Part shown: positions 7,164-13,396 of the stretch, in pieces | Layout of the letters: every line of letters starts with the position of its first letter | How positions within the stretch are numbered: position 1 is the stretch's first letter | Made by a program: the position numbers and the translations under genes | The notes under the pieces: model-generated | The model's database searches: none | Seen by the model: the letters and a program-made list of their open reading frames with translations, nothing else | Told to the model about the DNA's origin: nothing | Origin: UMGS363 sp964402055 | GTDB lineage: Bacteria; Bacillota; Clostridia; Oscillospirales; Ruminococcaceae | DNA length: 15,649 bases | Reading direction: 5' to 3' | NCBI GenBank assembly: GCA_964402055.1 | Contig: CAYOAV010000044.1 | Span: 1 to 15,649 of the forward strand

Positions 7164-8549
7164 TTATAAATTATTAAGTCCGTTTGAACGTATTCTTTGA
7201 GGATAATCCTTAAAAGCGTAGTTAAGATCAACCTCTCCGTCTATTCCGCTGACAGTACCTGTTGAGCTGTACTGCCACATTCCGTAGTGATAATCATAAT
7301 TACTGATAAGTCTTTCCTCATCCCCCCAGCAAGCGATCCATATATCATAATTCTTCAGCTGATCCATATAAGTATTGTCGGTAAGGAATTTTGCACTACT
7401 GTAAATCATTGCAAAATATCCTGCGTCCTCAAGCTCCTCCATAAATGCTGTTATTATAGCTGTAACCTTTTTTCTTGACATACTATTGTAAAAGCTTTCC
7501 TCTATATCAAGAACAAGCGGATATTCAGGACTGTAGTTTTTTACCGTTTTTAGGAAGAATTTAGCTTCTTTTTTTGCCTGTGAAACGGTCTTGGCGTAGG
7601 TATAATGGTAAAAACCGTATGGAATATCATATTTTTCACAGCCGTTTACGTTTCTTTTCAGCTTTGCGTCAACATCACTATCACCATATGAGCTTCTTAT
7701 CATTGCAAAATCAATTCCGCTTGCACTGACCTTTTTCCAGTTGATGTTATCCTGCCACTTAGAAACGTCTATCCCTTTAAAATAGCTGCTGTAAACATTA
7801 ACACTACATACAGCTTTTTTGCCGTTTGCTGTTTTTAGGGTTATATTTGCCGTTCCTTCCGAAACAGCGGTAATCACACCCTTTGAGTTTACCTTTGCAA
7901 CAGATTTATCATCGGAAGAAAAGGTGACATTTGAATATGAACCAAGAGGGTAGAGTATGTAGCTTAGCGTAATACTGCTTCCCTTACGCAGAGTTATGTT
8001 ATCGCTTGTCGGTGTTATTTTTGTAACACGTTTATTGCTTTTTCCATTTTCATATGGATCAGGCACAGTTATCTTAATGCTTGATGTTAAGCCTTTTGAG
8101 GTAGTGACCTTGATAACAGCCGTACCTACGCCGACAATAGTTACAAGACCGTCATCATCAACCTTTGCAACGCTTGGGCTTAAGGATTTATATGTAACAT
8201 AATCATCACTTTGTGCAGGATATAGCCTGTATTCTATCTGATATGTGCTTCCAAGCTCAAGCGTAGGTTTAAGCTCGGATATAACTCTGATTCTGTTTGC
8301 GGCTTTTGTAACTTTTGTGCGTTCATTGCTGCCCGAAGCCCCCTCTTGTATCTCCTCGTCAAGAGTATCTTCATCTTCTGGAGCTTCATCATAAGATTCG
8401 TCAATTTCGTCATCATCAAAGATCTCGTCCATCATAGTATCCTCGGGGTAATCGTCCTCTTCCTCGGCAAAGGATAATATCGGCAGCATATTCAAGGACA
8501 TAATCAATGCTGTAAGCAAAGCGATTGGTTTTTTAAAATTTTTTTTCAT
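7164..8549 (-). CDS. Secreted GH25 lysozyme with two BIG2 Ig-like domains
   Basis: The 461-residue product is an exported muramidase of glycoside hydrolase family 25, which cleaves peptidoglycan between MurNAc and GlcNAc. A signal peptide covers about residues 1-28 (basic MKKNFKKP, hydrophobic core, cut after SFA). A strongly acidic, disordered stretch follows at 29-70. Two bacterial Ig-like (BIG2) domains follow at about 88-163 and 175-253, each with the typical SVAKV...G-x-(A/T)-x-(V/I) pattern. The GH25 domain is C-terminal (257-450). Its catalytic region shows Asp261 in GIDVSKWQ, Asp348 and Glu350 in LDIEES, and MWQYSS near 424-429. The BIG2 domains probably tether or position the enzyme at the wall. 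A good sigma-A promoter and GAGG site lie upstream. Its role may be wall remodelling; timing is not visible. Confidence 0.92.
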   Translation of the reverse strand: MKKNFKKPIALLTALIMSLNMLPILSFAEEEDDYPEDTMMDEIFDDDEIDESYDEAPEDEDTLDEEIQEGASGSNERTKVTKAANRIRVISELKPTLELGSTYQIEYRLYPAQSDDYVTYKSLSPSVAKVDDDGLVTIVGVGTAVIKVTTSKGLTSSIKITVPDPYENGKSNKRVTKITPTSDNITLRKGSSITLSYILYPLGSYSNVTFSSDDKSVAKVNSKGVITAVSEGTANITLKTANGKKAVCSVNVYSSYFKGIDVSKWQDNINWKKVSASGIDFAMIRSSYGDSDVDAKLKRNVNGCEKYDIPYGFYHYTYAKTVSQAKKEAKFFLKTVKNYSPEYPLVLDIEESFYNSMSRKKVTAIITAFMEELEDAGYFAMIYSSAKFLTDNTYMDQLKNYDIWIACWGDEERLISNYDYHYGMWQYSSTGTVSGIDGEVDLNYAFKDYPQRIRSNGLNNL

Positions 8550-8566
8550 TTCTTAATCCTCATTAT

Positions 8567-8581
8567 TATGTGTATCACATA
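8567..8581. promoter_or_regulatory. Small palindrome in the GH25 leader, possible operator
   Basis: TATGTG (8567-8572) and CACATA (8576-8581) form perfect 6-base arms around TAT, between the -10 box and the start codon of the GH25 gene. TGTG-N3-CACA sites are often bound by dimeric regulators. No cognate regulator is identified. Confidence 0.3.
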
Positions 8582-8614
8582 TCGATAATACAAAATTACG
8601 GCTTTATACTATCT

Positions 8615-8643
8615 ATTTTATAACAATACAGTCATCTTGTCAA
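8615..8643 (-). promoter_or_regulatory. Sigma-A promoter of the GH25-NYN-HAD operon
   Basis: On the minus strand a perfect TTGACA (8643-8638) and TAAAAT (8620-8615) are separated by 17 bases, about 66 bases before the GH25 start. The rest of the 8550-8808 gap holds this leader and the upstream region of cotJA, with no further gene seen. Confidence 0.8.
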
Positions 8644-8690
8644 CAAATAGCAATAAATATTTACAGGTAATTTTTGCTTATTGTGGTAAT

Positions 8691-8718
8691 GTCATTTTTT
8701 TACCTTTGGCATAATATA
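8691..8718 (+). promoter_or_regulatory. Candidate sporulation-sigma promoter of cotJABC
   Basis: CATAATATA at 8710-8718 fits the CATA-N3-TA -10 box shared by sigma-E and sigma-K promoters, and GTCATTTT at 8691-8698 resembles the sigma-E -35 element. The gap between them is 11 bases, shorter than the usual 13-15, so the match is imperfect. cotJ operons are sigma-E controlled in Bacillus. About 90 bases separate the box from the cotJA start. Confidence 0.35.
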
Positions 8719-8808
8719 AAGAGAGAAGTTAAGCTTTCAATAAGGGTGTGACCCGTCAATAAATGTAGCAAGGCTTCTTCTATGATTTTTAAGAAATGAG
8801 GAGTTGTT

Positions 8809-8979
8809 ATGGAGAATATTAATGAAAAAAAGCTGTTCCCGGAGAATACTCCGCTTGCAATGTGTTATGTACCGTTTCAGACTTATGGTGAAACCTATGC
8901 TGAAAATACTGCTCTTGAAAATGGAACTGTTTTTCCAGAGCTTTATTTCCCGTTTTTAGGGGAGGAGGCAGAAAAATGA
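8809..8979 (+). CDS. cotJA: Spore coat protein CotJA (56 residues)
   Basis: This small gene, translating MENINEKKLFPENTPLAMCY and onward to a VFPELYFPFLG end, matches CotJA of Bacillus and Clostridia, in which PENTPLAM-YVPFQ and a GT(I/V)FP-L--PFLG tail are the conserved parts. At 56 residues it is somewhat shorter than its Bacillus relative (about 80). CotJA belongs to the CotJ complex of the inner spore coat and is needed for assembly of CotJC. The ATG at 8809 is preceded by GAGGAG at 8798-8803. Its stop overlaps the start of the next gene by four bases (ATGA), so cotJA and cotJB are translationally coupled. Confidence 0.93.
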   Translation: MENINEKKLFPENTPLAMCYVPFQTYGETYAENTALENGTVFPELYFPFLGEEAEK

Positions 8980-9233
8980 TAATGTCAGCATCAAATCTTT
9001 TAAAAGCGATACAGATGTATGATTTTTATTTGTACGACCTGAATTTGTTCCTTGATACTCACCCGAACGACAGGAACGCCCTTGCAAAATTCAATGAGGT
9101 AAAGGAAAAACGTAACAAGGCTTATGAGATGTATATTGAAAAATATGGGCCTATAACAGCGGTGCAGAATAATTCAGATGAACGCTTTAATTGGGTAGAT
9201 GACCCATGGCCATGGGAAAGGAGTGCTAATTAA
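8976..9233 (+). CDS. cotJB: Spore coat protein CotJB
   Basis: The 85-residue protein matches CotJB: an N-terminal helix with LLKAIQMYDFYLYDLNLFLDTHP, the NDRNALAKFNEV segment, a helix EKRNKAYEMYIEKYGP, and a Trp-rich C-terminus with FNWVDDPWPWE. It is a structural partner in the CotJ spore-coat complex. GGGGAGGAGG upstream of ATG 8976 supports that start; ATG 8982 is a possible alternative. The start overlaps the cotJA stop by four bases and the stop overlaps the cotJC start by one base (TAATG). The tight packing shows one operon with coupled translation. Confidence 0.95.
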   Translation: MIMSASNLLKAIQMYDFYLYDLNLFLDTHPNDRNALAKFNEVKEKRNKAYEMYIEKYGPITAVQNNSDERFNWVDDPWPWERSAN

Positions 9234-9844
9234 TGTGGGCATATGAGAAAAAATTGCAGTATCCTATAAACATAAAAAATCCTAATCCAAGACTTGCACA
9301 GCTTATTATAACACAGATAGGTGGACCCGATGGCGAGCTTGGAGCGTCGCTTCGTTATCTTTCACAGCGATATTCTATGCCTTACAGCAAGGTAAAGGCA
9401 ACGCTTACGGATATCGCAACGGAGGAGCTTGGACATCTTGAAATGGTATCTGCAATAGTTTATCAGCTTACGAGGAATCTCACTCCCGAACAGATAAAGG
9501 AGAGCGGTTTTGATAAATATTTTGTCGATCATACAACGGGAATATATCCTATTGCCGCATCGGGAACACCTTTTTCGGCTACGACCTTCCAGTCAACGGG
9601 TGATGTGATTTCCGACCTGACCGAAGATCTTGCCGCAGAGCAAAAGGCACGCACGACATATGATAACATACTTCGTCTTGCTGATGATAATGACGTTAAA
9701 GATCCTATTCGTTTTTTAAGACAGCGTGAGCTTGTACATTTTCAGCGTTTCGGTGAATGTTTAAGAATAACGCAGGATAATCTTAATTCTAAGAATTTCT
9801 ATGCGTTCAATCCTGCATTTGATAATACTAAGAAATCAACTTAA
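9233..9844 (+). CDS. cotJC: Spore coat protein CotJC, manganese-catalase family
   Basis: The 203-residue protein is a dimanganese catalase-like ferritin-fold protein that sits in the spore coat and may detoxify hydrogen peroxide. All five expected metal ligands are visible: Glu35 (GPDGELGASL), Glu65 and His68 (TEELGHLEM), Glu136 (LAAEQKAR) and His169 (RELVHFQRFGE). The spacing from Glu136 to His169 equals that in the Lactiplantibacillus enzyme. It is shorter than free Mn catalases (about 266-270) because it lacks the C-terminal tail, as is normal for CotJC. AAAGGAG precedes the ATG. Catalase activity itself is inference; the intact ligand set supports it. A terminator follows 8 bases after the stop. 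Confidence 0.95.
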   Translation: MWAYEKKLQYPINIKNPNPRLAQLIITQIGGPDGELGASLRYLSQRYSMPYSKVKATLTDIATEELGHLEMVSAIVYQLTRNLTPEQIKESGFDKYFVDHTTGIYPIAASGTPFSATTFQSTGDVISDLTEDLAAEQKARTTYDNILRLADDNDVKDPIRFLRQRELVHFQRFGECLRITQDNLNSKNFYAFNPAFDNTKKST

Positions 9845-9852
9845 ATCAGAAA

Positions 9853-9886
9853 AAGGACTGCCACGGTAAAAGCTGTGACAGTCCTT
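9853..9886. terminator. Bidirectional terminator between cotJC and pgk
   Basis: AAGGACTG (9853-9860) pairs with CAGTCCTT (9879-9886) and extends with CAC/GTG across a C-A mismatch. The minus-strand side, which ends pgk, is followed by TTTTTC; the plus-strand side, which ends cotJC, has GATTTTAT. Confidence 0.85.
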
Positions 9887-9909
9887 GATTTTATGCTATA
9901 ATTTGATGA

Positions 9910-11133
9910 TTACTTGTCAGCAATTACATCAACACCAGGGAGAACCTTACCCTCAAGGTATTCAAGGGAAGCACCGCCGCCTGTGGAGATGTGGCTCATC
10001 TTATCGGAGAAGCCAAGCTGGATTACAGCAGCAGCAGAGTCGCCGCCGCCGATGATTGTTGTTGCGTCAGTATCAGCGAGAGCCTGTGCAACAGCGATTG
10101 TACCTGCAGCAAGTGTAGGATTCTCGAAAACGCCCATAGGTCCGTTCCAAACAACAGTCTTAGCGGACTTAACAGCCTCTGCAAAGAGAGCTCTTGTCTT
10201 TTCGCCGATGTCAAGACCTTCCTTATCAGCAGGGATCTTGTCTGAAGGAACTGTTTCAACCTCAATAGGAGCGTCGATAGGATCAGGGAAGCCTGCAGCT
10301 ACAACTGTATCGATAGGAAGAAGAAGCTGCTTACCGTTCTTTTCAGCCTTAGCCATCATTTCCTTGCAGTATTCGATCTTTTCATCGTCAACAAGTGAAA
10401 GACCAACCTCGTAGCCTTTAGCCTTGAGGAATGTGTAAGCCATACCACCACCGATGATGAGAGTATCGCACTTTTCGAGAAGGTTTGAGATTACGTTGAG
10501 TTTGTCTGCAACCTTTGCACCGCCGAGAATAGCAACGAAAGGACGTACAGGTGTTTCAACAGCATTTCCGAGATACTGGATCTCTTTCTGCATAAGGTAG
10601 CCTACTGCTGTTTCCTTAACAAACTTTGTAACGCCTGCAGTAGAAGCGTGAGCACGGTGAGCTGAACCGAAAGCGTCCATAACGAATACTTCGCCGTCAA
10701 CGAGGTCAGCAAGCTCCTTGGAGAGGTTTTCGCCGTTCTTAGTTTCGTCAGCACCTCTGAAACGTGTATTCTGGAGAACAACGATATCGCCGTCAGCCAT
10801 TTCAGCAACAGCCTTCTTAGCGTTATCGCCTACAACTGTATCATCAGCCGCAAAAGTAACCTTTGTGCCTGTCATAAGCTCTGCAAGTCTGTCAGCAGCG
10901 GGCTTGAGTGAGAACTTCTCCTCAGGGCCGTTCTTAGGCTTGCCAAGGTGAGAGCAAAGTACAACCTTGCCGCCGTCAGCAACAAGCTTTTTGATAGTAG
11001 GGAGAGCAGCAGTGATTCTGTTATCGTTAGTGATCTTGCCGTCCTTGAGAGGAACGTTGAAGTCAACTCTTACGAGAACCTTTTTGCCCTTTACATTAAT
11101 GTCGTCAACCGAGATTTTGTTTAATCCTGCCAT
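9910..11133 (-). CDS. pgk: Phosphoglycerate kinase
   Basis: This cytosolic glycolytic enzyme transfers the phosphate of 1,3-bisphosphoglycerate to ADP, giving ATP and 3-phosphoglycerate. The 407-residue protein is close to the usual bacterial length of about 395-400. Family marks in order are RVDFNVPL at 22-29, SHLGKPK at 61-67, the basic-patch helix, ILGGAKVADKLNVI, GGGMAYTFLKAKG, WNGPMGVFE, and the C-terminal nucleotide loop GGGDSAAAV and STGGGASLEYLEG. The start ATG 11133 has AAAGGAT upstream. It has its own promoter. It is not next to gap or tpiA, which flank pgk in many Firmicutes; instead spoIIR lies upstream on the same strand and cotJABC converges on it downstream. Confidence 0.98.
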   Translation of the reverse strand: MAGLNKISVDDINVKGKKVLVRVDFNVPLKDGKITNDNRITAALPTIKKLVADGGKVVLCSHLGKPKNGPEEKFSLKPAADRLAELMTGTKVTFAADDTVVGDNAKKAVAEMADGDIVVLQNTRFRGADETKNGENLSKELADLVDGEVFVMDAFGSAHRAHASTAGVTKFVKETAVGYLMQKEIQYLGNAVETPVRPFVAILGGAKVADKLNVISNLLEKCDTLIIGGGMAYTFLKAKGYEVGLSLVDDEKIEYCKEMMAKAEKNGKQLLLPIDTVVAAGFPDPIDAPIEVETVPSDKIPADKEGLDIGEKTRALFAEAVKSAKTVVWNGPMGVFENPTLAAGTIAVAQALADTDATTIIGGGDSAAAVIQLGFSDKMSHISTGGGASLEYLEGKVLPGVDVIADK

Positions 11134-11179
11134 TGGTATGACATCCTTTCGTGATAAATTTGGTTCAAGTTCAGAATAT

Positions 11180-11217
11180 TTCCGAACTATACAATACTAT
11201 TTTATAACATTTCGGAA
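11180..11217. promoter_or_regulatory. Inverted repeat bracketing the pgk -10 box
   Basis: TTCCGAA (11180-11186) and TTCGGAA (11211-11217) are perfect 7-base arms around 24 bases that contain the pgk -10 element. They could form a hairpin or a pair of operator half-sites. No regulator is known for this site. Confidence 0.35.
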
Positions 11218-11227
11218 GATTTTTCAA
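11199..11227 (-). promoter_or_regulatory. Sigma-A promoter of pgk
   Basis: On the minus strand TTGAAA (11227-11222) and TAAAAT (11204-11199) are separated by 17 bases, about 65 bases before the start codon. It lies in the 147-base gap after the spoIIR stop. No clear terminator separates spoIIR from it. Confidence 0.75.
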
Positions 11228-11280
11228 GTCCTTTTGCAAATTTTTTATTGAATATCCGCAAAACAGTATAAAAACGGTGT

Positions 11281-11907
11281 TTAAGCGTTGGTTTTGAATA
11301 TTTTTTTCAAAAGCTCGGCAAAGTAGAAACGTACTTCATAATTTTCAGGATTCTGGATAAGTTCAAGCTCCTCTGCGGAAATAGAGCCGTTTTCTTCCGC
11401 AAGTGCAAGTACTTCATCAGTATTTGTTACAGCAGGCAGGCAAAGAGCGGGGAACATCACGCACCACCAGTTTTGGCCTTTTCCCTCGCCAATTATTACT
11501 CGCAATGCGTTATAATCTCCCTCTGGAAGCTCCGCACTTCCGTAAATACGCTTGTCAAAATGAACCTTTCCTACCTCGCAGTGAACTGGATAATCGTAAC
11601 CTGACGCAACGATTTCAGCTTTAGCTGCCGCTTCAAAAAGAGCAAGATTTTCCTCGGAAAGTCTTTTTGCTTCCTCTGCTGATGAAGCTTTTTCAAAAAG
11701 CTCCGAGCTTGCTTCAAGTACAGCGTTTCTTACACGAAGCTTGAGAGCCTGATCTTCTTCTGAATCTGAATTTGCAATAACGTGAAGTCGGAAAACATCT
11801 TCTGTTATATCATTTTTGCTTTCCGCATATGCACAGATCCCCTCACAGAATACCGCAATAACTATACCAATAAGCAATGATGCCTGGATAATGAATTGTT
11901 TGCTCAT
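11281..11907 (-). CDS. spoIIR: Stage II sporulation protein R
   Basis: The 208-residue protein matches SpoIIR, the signal exported from the forespore that activates SpoIIGA to process pro-sigma-E in the mother cell. An uncleaved signal or membrane segment covers about residues 5-27. The conserved core begins with FRLHVIANSDSEEDQALKLRV at 39-59, and a second core, ALRVIIGEGKGQNWWCVMFP, lies at 134-153. The length is as expected (about 200-230). AACCTCC on the plus strand just outside the start gives an AGGAGGTT-like ribosome binding site. A candidate sigma-F promoter lies upstream. With cotJABC in the same window it supports a spore-forming organism. Confidence 0.95.
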   Translation of the reverse strand: MSKQFIIQASLLIGIVIAVFCEGICAYAESKNDITEDVFRLHVIANSDSEEDQALKLRVRNAVLEASSELFEKASSAEEAKRLSEENLALFEAAAKAEIVASGYDYPVHCEVGKVHFDKRIYGSAELPEGDYNALRVIIGEGKGQNWWCVMFPALCLPAVTNTDEVLALAEENGSISAEELELIQNPENYEVRFYFAELLKKIFKTNA

Positions 11908-11949
11908 AATAACCTCCGAATGTGGAATATTTTTCTTTTTGTTCAGATG

Positions 11950-11979
11950 AATATTTGACGTAAAAAAAGTGTTTTATAC
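11950..11979 (-). promoter_or_regulatory. Candidate sigma-F promoter of spoIIR
   Basis: On the minus strand a perfect GTATA -35 (11979-11975) and GTCAAATATT (11959-11950) are separated by 15 bases, the sigma-F spacing. The -10 matches the GGnrAnAnTw pattern except at positions 2 and 7. spoIIR is sigma-F dependent in Bacillus, which supports the call. Confidence 0.45.
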
Positions 11980-12007
11980 AATTTTTAAAAATTTTTTTCA
12001 AAAACCC

Positions 12008-12036
12008 TTGACATTTGATTTTTTTTGAGGTATAAT
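12008..12036 (+). promoter_or_regulatory. Perfect consensus sigma-A promoter of tRNA-Thr
   Basis: TTGACA (12008-12013) and TATAAT (12031-12036) are separated by exactly 17 bases, with A- and T-rich DNA upstream that can act as an UP element. The tRNA starts 28 bases after the -10 box. Confidence 0.93.
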
Positions 12037-12063
12037 AATTAAGCGTTCTGAAGTTATGAGCGT

Positions 12064-12139
12064 GCTAACTTAGCTCAGTTGGTAGAGCACATCCTTGGTA
12101 AGGATGAGGTCGTCAGTTCAAATCTGATAGTTAGCTCCA
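12064..12139 (+). tRNA. tRNA-Thr (anticodon GGT)
   Basis: The 76-base gene folds as a full cloverleaf: acceptor arms GCTAACT and AGTTAGC, D stem GCTC/GAGC with AGTTGGTA loop, anticodon stem CATCC/GGATG with loop TTGGTAA (anticodon GGT, reads ACC and ACT), variable loop AGGTC, and T arm GTCAG/CTGAT with loop TTCAAAT. The CCA end is encoded in the DNA. It stands alone, with its own promoter and terminator. Confidence 0.96.
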
Positions 12140-12145
12140 TTTGAG

Positions 12146-12179
12146 AAGCCGTCCCGAGTCTGCATAGGGTCGGCTTTTT
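12146..12179 (+). terminator. Terminator after tRNA-Thr
   Basis: AAGCCG-T-CCC (12146-12155) pairs with GGG-T-CGGCTT (12167-12176), with one T-T mismatch, followed by a T run. It ends the single-gene tRNA transcript. Confidence 0.85.
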
Positions 12180-12212
12180 CTTTATTTTTTTAATTTTGAG
12201 GGGAATGGTCAA

Positions 12213-12386
12213 ATGGTTGATTATATTACAGAGCTTAAGGAACTTCTTTCAAAGGAATTTAATTGCCAACCTTCGGATTTTGATATGCAGAATAATGTTA
12301 TTACTGTTTTAGAGCTTTGTGAGGGCAGAAGAGTATATTCCTCCGAAAAATACTTTTTCCATATCATTCATGGAATATTGCATTAA
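12213..12386 (+). pseudogene. N-terminal remnant of a GNAT-family acetyltransferase
   Basis: A 57-codon frame (MVDYITELKELLSKEFNCQP and on to FFHIIHGILH) looks like the first part of Clostridia GNAT acetyltransferases, which begin with a helix, an NNV(I/V)TV strand and EGRR-x-(F/Y)S-x-(E/K)K(Y/F)FF, then continue into an (M)xTxGxNAVISAD segment. Here the similarity stops just after KYFFH, the next residues do not fit, and a TAA follows; the acetyl-CoA-binding part is absent. The 46 bases up to the next gene show no remaining homologous frame by eye. A 3' deletion, perhaps with rearrangement, is likely. GAGGGG lies before the ATG, so a short peptide may still be made. A genuine small protein is the alternative. 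Confidence 0.6.
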
Positions 12387-12432
12387 ACAGCGGTTTCTGA
12401 CCTGCATGGGTTGAGATAGGAGCGAGCGGAAT

Positions 12433-13335
12433 ATGAAGCTTGACCGACTTATAGGTATACTTTCAATACTTTTACAGCAGGATAAGATAACAGCTCCCGA
12501 GCTTGCAGAGAAATTTGAAGTATCCGTCCGAACGATTTTTCGTGATATTGATGATATTAACAGGGCAGGTATTCCCATAACCACATCGCAGGGAAATGGC
12601 GGTGGTATATCCATAATGGATGGATACAGAATAGACCGTACTTTGCTGTCATCGGCTGAAATGCAAGCTATATTTTCAGGCTTGAAAAGTCTTGACAGTG
12701 TGAGCGGAACAAACCGTTATCGTTGTCTTATGGATAAGCTGTCTGTAAGCAATACCGTAAATGCTGACAATCATATTATAATCGACCTTGCGACTTGGGA
12801 TAAAAATGCTGTTTCAACAAAGATTGAACTTATAAAATCGGCAATGGAGCAGAAAAGAATTATCACATTCAGATATTATTCTCCCGAACGCACAGAACAA
12901 CGCAGTATTGAGCCATACCGTCTTATTTTTCAATGGTCAAGCTGGTATGTGTGGGGATTTTGTATTAAACGTCAGGATTACCGCCTGTTTAAACTTATGC
13001 GAATGACTGAGCTTGCAATAGACGATGAGATTTTTGTTCAGCGTGATGTTCCTGAATACGAATGTGATAAGCTGCGGCATACAAGAGGTGAAATTTCCGC
13101 AAAAGTTCGTTTTGATAAATCGGTCAAGTGGCGTATCGTTGATGAATTTGGAGTTGAAAGCTTTGATGAGGACGAAAACGGCAATGTCATTCTCACATTC
13201 ACTTGGTCGGACAAGCTCTCGTTTTATTCTTATGTATTAGGTTTCAGAGAAAATGCTGAAATAATTTCTCCTGCCGAATATCGTGAGGAATTTCTGGAGC
13301 TATTAAAAAATATTACCGATAAATATCGAACCTGA
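12433..13335 (+). CDS. YafY-type transcriptional regulator with HTH and WYL domains
   Basis: The 300-residue DNA-binding protein has an N-terminal winged HTH_11 (about 1-60, with LAEKFEVSVRTIFRDIDDINRAGIP) and a WYL domain at about 130-195. Its signature reads SSWYVWGFCIKR (W171-Y172-V173 in place of W-Y-L). A C-terminal WCX domain spans about 215-300. WYL domains sense a ligand, often a nucleic acid or nucleotide, and the family usually controls adjacent genes. AGGAGCGAGCGG precedes ATG 12433. It follows the GNAT remnant and precedes three same-strand genes (PPOX, DUF3795, GyrI-like), which are its likely targets. A 15-bp palindrome covers its stop codon. Regulator-target assignment is inference. 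Confidence 0.92.
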   Translation: MKLDRLIGILSILLQQDKITAPELAEKFEVSVRTIFRDIDDINRAGIPITTSQGNGGGISIMDGYRIDRTLLSSAEMQAIFSGLKSLDSVSGTNRYRCLMDKLSVSNTVNADNHIIIDLATWDKNAVSTKIELIKSAMEQKRIITFRYYSPERTEQRSIEPYRLIFQWSSWYVWGFCIKRQDYRLFKLMRMTELAIDDEIFVQRDVPEYECDKLRHTRGEISAKVRFDKSVKWRIVDEFGVESFDEDENGNVILTFTWSDKLSFYSYVLGFRENAEIISPAEYREEFLELLKNITDKYRT

Positions 13336-13358
13336 CACACAGCTGTCAGGTTCGATAT
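13323..13358. promoter_or_regulatory. 15-bp palindrome at the end of the WYL gene, operator or hairpin
   Basis: ATATCGAACCTGACA (13323-13337) pairs perfectly with TGTCAGGTTCGATAT (13344-13358) around CACAGC. The left arm includes the WYL stop codon TGA (13333-13335). No T run follows, so it is not a normal terminator. It fills the -35 region of the promoter at 13358-13366. Confidence 0.6.
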
Positions 13359-13366
13359 GCTATAAT
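13358..13366 (+). promoter_or_regulatory. Extended -10 promoter of the PPOX gene
   Basis: TGCTATAAT is a perfect extended -10 element (TGnTATAAT), 31 bases before the PPOX start. No -35 box is visible at 17 bases upstream because the palindrome arm lies there, which fits an extended -10 promoter under repressor control. Confidence 0.55.
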
Positions 13367-13396
13367 TACCTTATCATATTGGAAAGAGGTATTTTT

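Noticed and set aside
9914..10414. A 166-codon frame on the plus strand, antisense to pgk
   Set aside because: It lies wholly inside the strongly conserved pgk gene, has no ribosome binding site, and its low-complexity composition is typical of an antisense shadow frame.
12140..12432. Integrated mobile element at tRNA-Thr
   Set aside because: No integrase, no repeat of the tRNA 3' end and no phage gene is visible downstream; only a truncated GNAT gene and a regulator are seen.
12309..12614. A 101-codon minus-strand frame over the GNAT remnant and the WYL start
   Set aside because: It overlaps the well-supported regulator antisense and has no ribosome binding site or recognisable domain.
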